From positions 23,786 to 87,785 of the forward strand of contig NZ_DASZBU010000018.1 in the NCBI RefSeq assembly GCF_035943815.1: a stretch of DNA of 64,000 bases, in the 5' to 3' direction. The notes below the pieces were generated by a model. The model was not told the origin of the DNA and did no database searches. It worked only from the letters and a program-made list of their open reading frames with translations. Shown here one piece after another: positions 60,567-64,000 of this stretch. The stretch comes from Frateuria_A sp035943815. Its GTDB lineage: Bacteria; Pseudomonadota; Gammaproteobacteria; Xanthomonadales; Rhodanobacteraceae. Every line of letters begins with the position of its first letter. Position 1 is the first letter of the stretch. Both the position numbers and the translations under genes were made by a program.

Positions 60567-60642
60567 TGGCGTCCCCACGGGGATTCGAACCCCGGTCGCC
60601 ACCGTGAAAGGGTGATGTCCTAGGCCTCTAGACGATGGGGAC
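60567..60642 (-). tRNA. tRNA-Glu (anticodon TTC)
   Basis: This 76-base gene has acceptor GTCCCCA, anticodon loop CTTTCAC, T-loop GGTTCGAATCC and an encoded CCA. It is the second of three tRNAs on one leftward transcript. Confidence 0.97.
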
Positions 60643-60651
60643 GGGTAAGAT

Positions 60652-60727
60652 TGGTGGAGCCAGGCGGGATCGAACCGCCGACCTCCTGCATGCCATGCAG
60701 GCGCTCTCCCAGCTGAGCTATGGCCCC
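60652..60727 (-). tRNA. tRNA-Ala (anticodon GGC)
   Basis: This 76-base gene has acceptor GGGGCCA, anticodon stem CCTGC with loop ATGGCAT, T-loop GGTTCGATCCC and an encoded CCA. It is the first tRNA of the leftward cluster. Confidence 0.97.
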
Positions 60728-60874
60728 GCCGCTGGAAGCCAGAAAGAATAGGCAGGGTTCGCAATTCCGTCAAGCTTTTTTTCGAAATTTCTGCGCGCCT
60801 CCGTCACGCCGGCGACGTCGCGTCGGCGACCAGGTTGTGACGTAAGCTGCTTGGCCACTCTTCGCGGAGCGCGC

Positions 60875-62629
60875 ATGCACGAGATCGGTTTCATCGGTGA
60901 CCTCGCCATGGTGATGATCGTGGCCGGCGCCACCACGGTGCTGTTCCAGCGCCTGCGCCAGCCCGTGCTGCTGGGCTACATCCTGGCCGGTGTGCTGATC
61001 GGCCCGCACACGCCGGGCATGCTGGTCGGCGATCCCCGTGCGATCGACGACATCTCCAACCTCGGCGTGGTGCTGCTGATGTTCACGCTGGGCCTGGAGT
61101 TCAGCGTGCGCAAGCTGCGCGAGGTCGGCCTCGGCGTGCTGATGGTCGCCGTGATCGAGGTAGGCCTGATGCTCTGGATCGGCACCGGCCTGGGTGAGCT
61201 GATGGGCTGGAAGAGCATGGATGCGCTGTTCCTCGGCGCACTGATCTCGTTGTCCTCGACCATGGTGGCGACCCGCACGCTCGCCGAAGGCGGACTGCGG
61301 CAGCTGCCGTTCGCGCAGCGGGTGGTGGGGGTACTGGTTGCCGAGGACGTGCTCGCCATCGTGATCCTGACGGTGCTGAGCGCGGTGGCGATCGGCGGCG
61401 CGATGGAGGCGGGCACTGCGCTGGCCGTGGTGGGGCAGGTCGGCTTGTTCGTGGTGGCCGGGATGATCCTCGGCCTGTTGCTGCTGCCCAGGCTGATCGA
61501 TTATGTCGCCGGCTTCGGCCGGGACGAGACCTTGCTGGTCAGCGCCTTGGGCGTGTGTTTCGGAGCCAGCTTGTTCGCGGCATGGCTGGGTTTCAGCGTG
61601 GCGCTGGGCGCGTTCCTCGCCGGCGCGGTGATCGCCGAGGCGCGCAACGCTCATCGCGTGATGCAGCTGGTCGAGCCGCTGCGGGACATGTTCGCCGCGC
61701 TGTTCTTCGTGGCGATCGGCTTGAAGATCGATCCCATGCTGCTGTGGCAATACGCGCTTCCGGCGCTGGGCATCGCCGCGGTGGTGATGGTGGGCAAGAC
61801 GCTGGCGGTCGGCATGGGCATGGTGGCGGTGGGGAAGGATCCGCGCTCGTCGATCCGTACGGGGTTGAGCATGGCGCAGATCGGCGAGTTCTCTTTCGTC
61901 ATTGCGGCGCTCGGCGCTTCGCTGGGCGTGGTCAGCGAGTTCATCTATCCGATCGCGGTGGCGGTGTCGGTGGTCTGCATGGCCGCTTCGCCCTATCTGG
62001 TAGGACATGCCAACGGCATCGTCGACGGCATGCGCCGGATCGCGCCAGGGCCCCTGCGGCTGCTGCTGACGAGCTACTCGGGCTGGCTGGGTGGGCTCAA
62101 GCCGGTGGAGCAGAACGCGATGATCGCGGCCATGCTGCGTCGGCTGCTCTGGCACATCGGGATCAATGTCGTGCTGGTGGTCACCCTGTTCGTGATCGGG
62201 GCCTACGTCAACGCGCACAACTGGGCCTGGTTCTCCAGCTTCGGCGCGAACCGTGACACCCGCCATTCGCTGATCTTCGCCGCCGCGCTGTTTCTGTCGC
62301 TGCCGATGCTGATCGCCATCTACCGCAAGGCGGAGGCGCTGGGCATGCTGCTGGCGGAACTGGGCATCCGCGAGCACTTCGCCGGCGGCTATACCCACGC
62401 CATCCGCAGTCTGCTGGCGCGGCTGATCCCGCTGGGCGCGCTGCTGGCGCTGGGCCTGTTGGTGAGCGTGCTGGGCTCGGCGATCCTGCCGCCGCGGGGC
62501 GTGGCGATCGTCCTGGTGGTAGCTGGCGTGGCGCTTTCGGCGGTGCTCTGGCGGGCGCTGGTGAAAATGCACGCCAGGTTGCAGGCGGCTCTGCGCGAGA
62601 CACTGGAACGGCCGCCGCCGCCGGGCTGA
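60875..62629 (+). CDS. CPA2-family cation:proton antiporter (KefB/YbaL-like, without TrkA domain)
   Basis: The 584-residue membrane protein has about a dozen helices in the N-terminal 400 residues. CPA2 signatures are visible: RLRQPVLLGYILAGVLIGPH, LLMFTLGLEFSVRKL, ISLSSTMVATRTL, the ion-binding VLVAEDVLAIV (Glu-Asp), and GFSVALGAFLAGAVIAE. The final 180 residues carry further helices instead of the regulatory TrkA-N domain of KefB. It exchanges K+ or Na+ for protons at the inner membrane. ATG 60875 matches the conserved MHEIGFI opening. Confidence 0.85.
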   Translation: MHEIGFIGDLAMVMIVAGATTVLFQRLRQPVLLGYILAGVLIGPHTPGMLVGDPRAIDDISNLGVVLLMFTLGLEFSVRKLREVGLGVLMVAVIEVGLMLWIGTGLGELMGWKSMDALFLGALISLSSTMVATRTLAEGGLRQLPFAQRVVGVLVAEDVLAIVILTVLSAVAIGGAMEAGTALAVVGQVGLFVVAGMILGLLLLPRLIDYVAGFGRDETLLVSALGVCFGASLFAAWLGFSVALGAFLAGAVIAEARNAHRVMQLVEPLRDMFAALFFVAIGLKIDPMLLWQYALPALGIAAVVMVGKTLAVGMGMVAVGKDPRSSIRTGLSMAQIGEFSFVIAALGASLGVVSEFIYPIAVAVSVVCMAASPYLVGHANGIVDGMRRIAPGPLRLLLTSYSGWLGGLKPVEQNAMIAAMLRRLLWHIGINVVLVVTLFVIGAYVNAHNWAWFSSFGANRDTRHSLIFAAALFLSLPMLIAIYRKAEALGMLLAELGIREHFAGGYTHAIRSLLARLIPLGALLALGLLVSVLGSAILPPRGVAIVLVVAGVALSAVLWRALVKMHARLQAALRETLERPPPPG

Positions 62630-62783
62630 CGGGGCCGGGTACACGGGAACCTTTCCCAAACGTGACGGTCGACAGCCGGTGTCGTTGCCAAGACCGCTCG
62701 ACGCGCCTCACAATGCCTGGCCTGCCTCCATCGGGGAGGCCCGGTCGCATTGCCGGCACATCCAATACACGAGGGAGTTTTCG

Positions 62784-63539
62784 ATGAAGCATTTTCTGCG
62801 TCCCACGCTGACGGCGGCCGCTCTGGCCGTTGCGCTGGGCATGACCGCGGGCGTCCACGCCCAGGCCGCCAAGTCTGGCGCCGCGGGCACGGTCGACAAG
62901 ACCAAGGCCAGCTACGTGGTCGGCTGGGACCTGGCCAGCCAGCTGCCGCCGCTGGTGCGCGAGGAAGTCGATCCGGCGACGGTCGCCCGCGCCGTGCAGT
63001 CCGCGCTCTCGGGCCAGAAGCCGACCATGAGCGAGGCTGAGGCCAAGAGCGTGCGTGACGCCTTCGTCGCCAAGCTGCAGGCCAAGGCCAAGGCCCAGTA
63101 CGAAAAGGTCGCCGCCGAGAACAAGACCAAGGGCGAGGCTTTCATCGCCAAGAACAAGAGCGCGCCGGGCGTGAAGACCACCGCCTCGGGCCTGCAGTAC
63201 AAGGTGATCAGCGAAGGTACCGGCGCGCGTCCGGGCCCGAACGACACCGTGCAGGTGAACTACGTCGGTACCTTCGTCGATGGCCAGAAGTTCGATGCCT
63301 CCGCCGAACACGGCAATACGCCGGCCTCGATCCCGCTGCAGGGGGTGATCCCGGGCTTCCGCGAAGGCCTGGAGCTGATGAAGACGGGCGCGCACTACAT
63401 GCTCTACATCCCGTCGAACCTGGCCTATGGCGCGCAGCCGCAGAACGGCTTCCCGCCGAACGCCACGATCATCTTCGACGTGACCCTGGTGAAGACCGGC
63501 CCGACGCCGGCTGGCGGCCAGGGCGAAGCCGGCAAGTAA
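62784..63539 (+). CDS. periplasmic FKBP-type peptidyl-prolyl isomerase
   Basis: The 251-residue product has a signal peptide (about residues 1-26, VHAQA). The FKBP N-terminal dimerisation/chaperone domain includes KASYVVGWDLASQLPPL. A C-terminal FKBP domain shows VQVNYVGTFVDGQKFDAS, ASIPLQGVIPGFREGLELMK and the closing YGAQ-NGFPPNATIIFDVTLV. This is the FkpA/Mip layout of periplasmic folding helpers. GAGGGAG precedes ATG 62784 and a strong terminator follows. Confidence 0.93.
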   Translation: MKHFLRPTLTAAALAVALGMTAGVHAQAAKSGAAGTVDKTKASYVVGWDLASQLPPLVREEVDPATVARAVQSALSGQKPTMSEAEAKSVRDAFVAKLQAKAKAQYEKVAAENKTKGEAFIAKNKSAPGVKTTASGLQYKVISEGTGARPGPNDTVQVNYVGTFVDGQKFDASAEHGNTPASIPLQGVIPGFREGLELMKTGAHYMLYIPSNLAYGAQPQNGFPPNATIIFDVTLVKTGPTPAGGQGEAGK

Positions 63540-63565
63540 GCGGTTTCGCTGAAAGTCGTACAGAG

Positions 63566-63593
63566 GGCGCGGAGCAATCCGCGCCTTTTTTTT
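63566..63593 (+). terminator. rho-independent terminator after the FKBP gene
   Basis: GGCGCGGA / TCCGCGCC with loop GCAA is followed by eight T residues. Confidence 0.9.
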
Positions 63594-63763
63594 CGGCCCC
63601 CGCTGGGCTGCCCCTCTGTGGTCCCCGTGTGGGATGCGCGCGCCGTGGTCTTCTGCTGTCGCGCACCTAAGGGCAGGCAGGCGAGCGGCGGCCTCTTCCC
63701 GCGATGCCCGTCCGCTGCTGCGCCCCTGCTAGAATCGGCGGTTCCTTCGGTGGGATTGGACGA

Positions 63764-64000
63764 ATGAAAGTCACGCTCTTCGGCACCGGCTACGTCGGCC
63801 TGGTCACGGGCACCTGCCTGGCGGAGATGGGCAACCACGTATTGTGCGTGGACGTGGACACGGCCAAGGTCTCACGCCTGAAGCAGGGCGAGGTGCCGAT
63901 CTTCGAGCCGGGCCTGGCGCCGATGGTCAAACGCAACTTCGCGGGCGGCCGGCTCGATTTCACGACCGATGCCGCCGCCGGCATCGCCCACGGCGAGGTG
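63764..64000 (+). CDS. ugd: UDP-glucose 6-dehydrogenase (partial, N-terminal 79 residues)
   Basis: The frame is open to the window edge. The visible part is the NAD-binding Rossmann fold: KVTLFGTGYVGLVTGTCLAE (GxGxxG), then VLCVDVDTAKV and PIFEPGLAPMV. These are typical of UDP-glucose/GDP-mannose dehydrogenases, with EPGL favouring UDP-glucose. It oxidises UDP-glucose to UDP-glucuronate for surface polysaccharides. A TAGAAT element at 63730-63735 may be its -10 box. Confidence 0.9.
   Translation, partial: MKVTLFGTGYVGLVTGTCLAEMGNHVLCVDVDTAKVSRLKQGEVPIFEPGLAPMVKRNFAGGRLDFTTDAAAGIAHGEV

Noticed and set aside
60770..62659. Minus-strand open frame antisense to the antiporter gene
   Set aside because: His/Gln/Arg-rich low-complexity translation typical of antisense frames; the plus-strand antiporter is unmistakable.

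Overview
This is a high-GC chromosomal window from a gammaproteobacterium. Several features fit the Rhodanobacteraceae/Xanthomonadales best: the gloB / methyltransferase / rnhA / dnaQ neighbourhood, ppsA next to a divergent ppsR and a DUF1249 gene, zinc-less MsrB overlapping MsrA, and frequent TTG starts. That placement is inference from gene content and style. There is no rRNA operon, CRISPR array, prophage or intact insertion sequence. Four tRNA genes are present (Ser-CGA, Asp-GTC, Glu-TTC, Ala-GGC).

Region by region. 1-9.3 kb is accessory: the start of a BLUF photoreceptor, a nucleotidyltransferase/HEPN pair with twin palindromic operators, a DUF5996 protein, a DsbA-like protein, an HWE histidine kinase, an unusual ATP-grasp enzyme, ChrA and a lipoprotein. 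9.4-20.5 kb holds a CHASE-PAS-GGDEF-EAL protein, a lipocalin, a secreted beta-propeller, a large secreted trypsin-like protease and small regulators (an XRE-DUF805 fusion and an ArsR-SRPBCC pair). 20.5-24.5 kb is a four-gene DUF3348-DUF802-OmpA-DUF2894 operon that looks like a MotAB/ZorAB-type membrane machine. 24.7-27.4 kb is a di-haem peroxidase / cytochrome b561 / outer-membrane barrel operon with an FNR-type box. 27.5-34.2 kb has an M13 peptidase, a RIO kinase, a cold-shock protein, a repetitive small protein and a PAS-GGDEF protein.

34.4-38.9 kb is the most unusual locus. One leftward operon encodes a TIR-TM-TPR protein, two small proteins that end in the same PSIKNN tail and are each followed by a GC-rich hairpin, and a protein with an N-terminal SLOG-like fold and a C-terminal SLATT/DUF4231-like membrane region. 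It looks like an NAD/nucleotide-signalling, immune-type system.

39-49 kb is a mosaic of single stress and metabolism genes: B3 metallo-beta-lactamase, GST, VOC protein, TPMT, MsrAB, Hsp20 with a sigma-32 promoter, a frameshifted pyrimidine-dimer glycosylase and an aldo/keto reductase remnant. 49-64 kb is conserved backbone: amidohydrolase, MltD, GloB, RnhA, DnaQ, PP2C, PpsA/PpsR, tRNAs, a CPA2 antiporter, an FKBP and the start of a UDP-glucose dehydrogenase gene.

Two families of short dispersed intergenic motifs, around GGTGTCAGGGACA and GGGTCAGAGTGCACTTTTC, recur at gene ends, mostly in the first 17 kb. Two otherwise well-conserved genes (the HEPN gene near 1.1 kb and the glycosylase near 48.0 kb) each need a single-base correction to read through. 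These are either recent mutations or base-calling errors.
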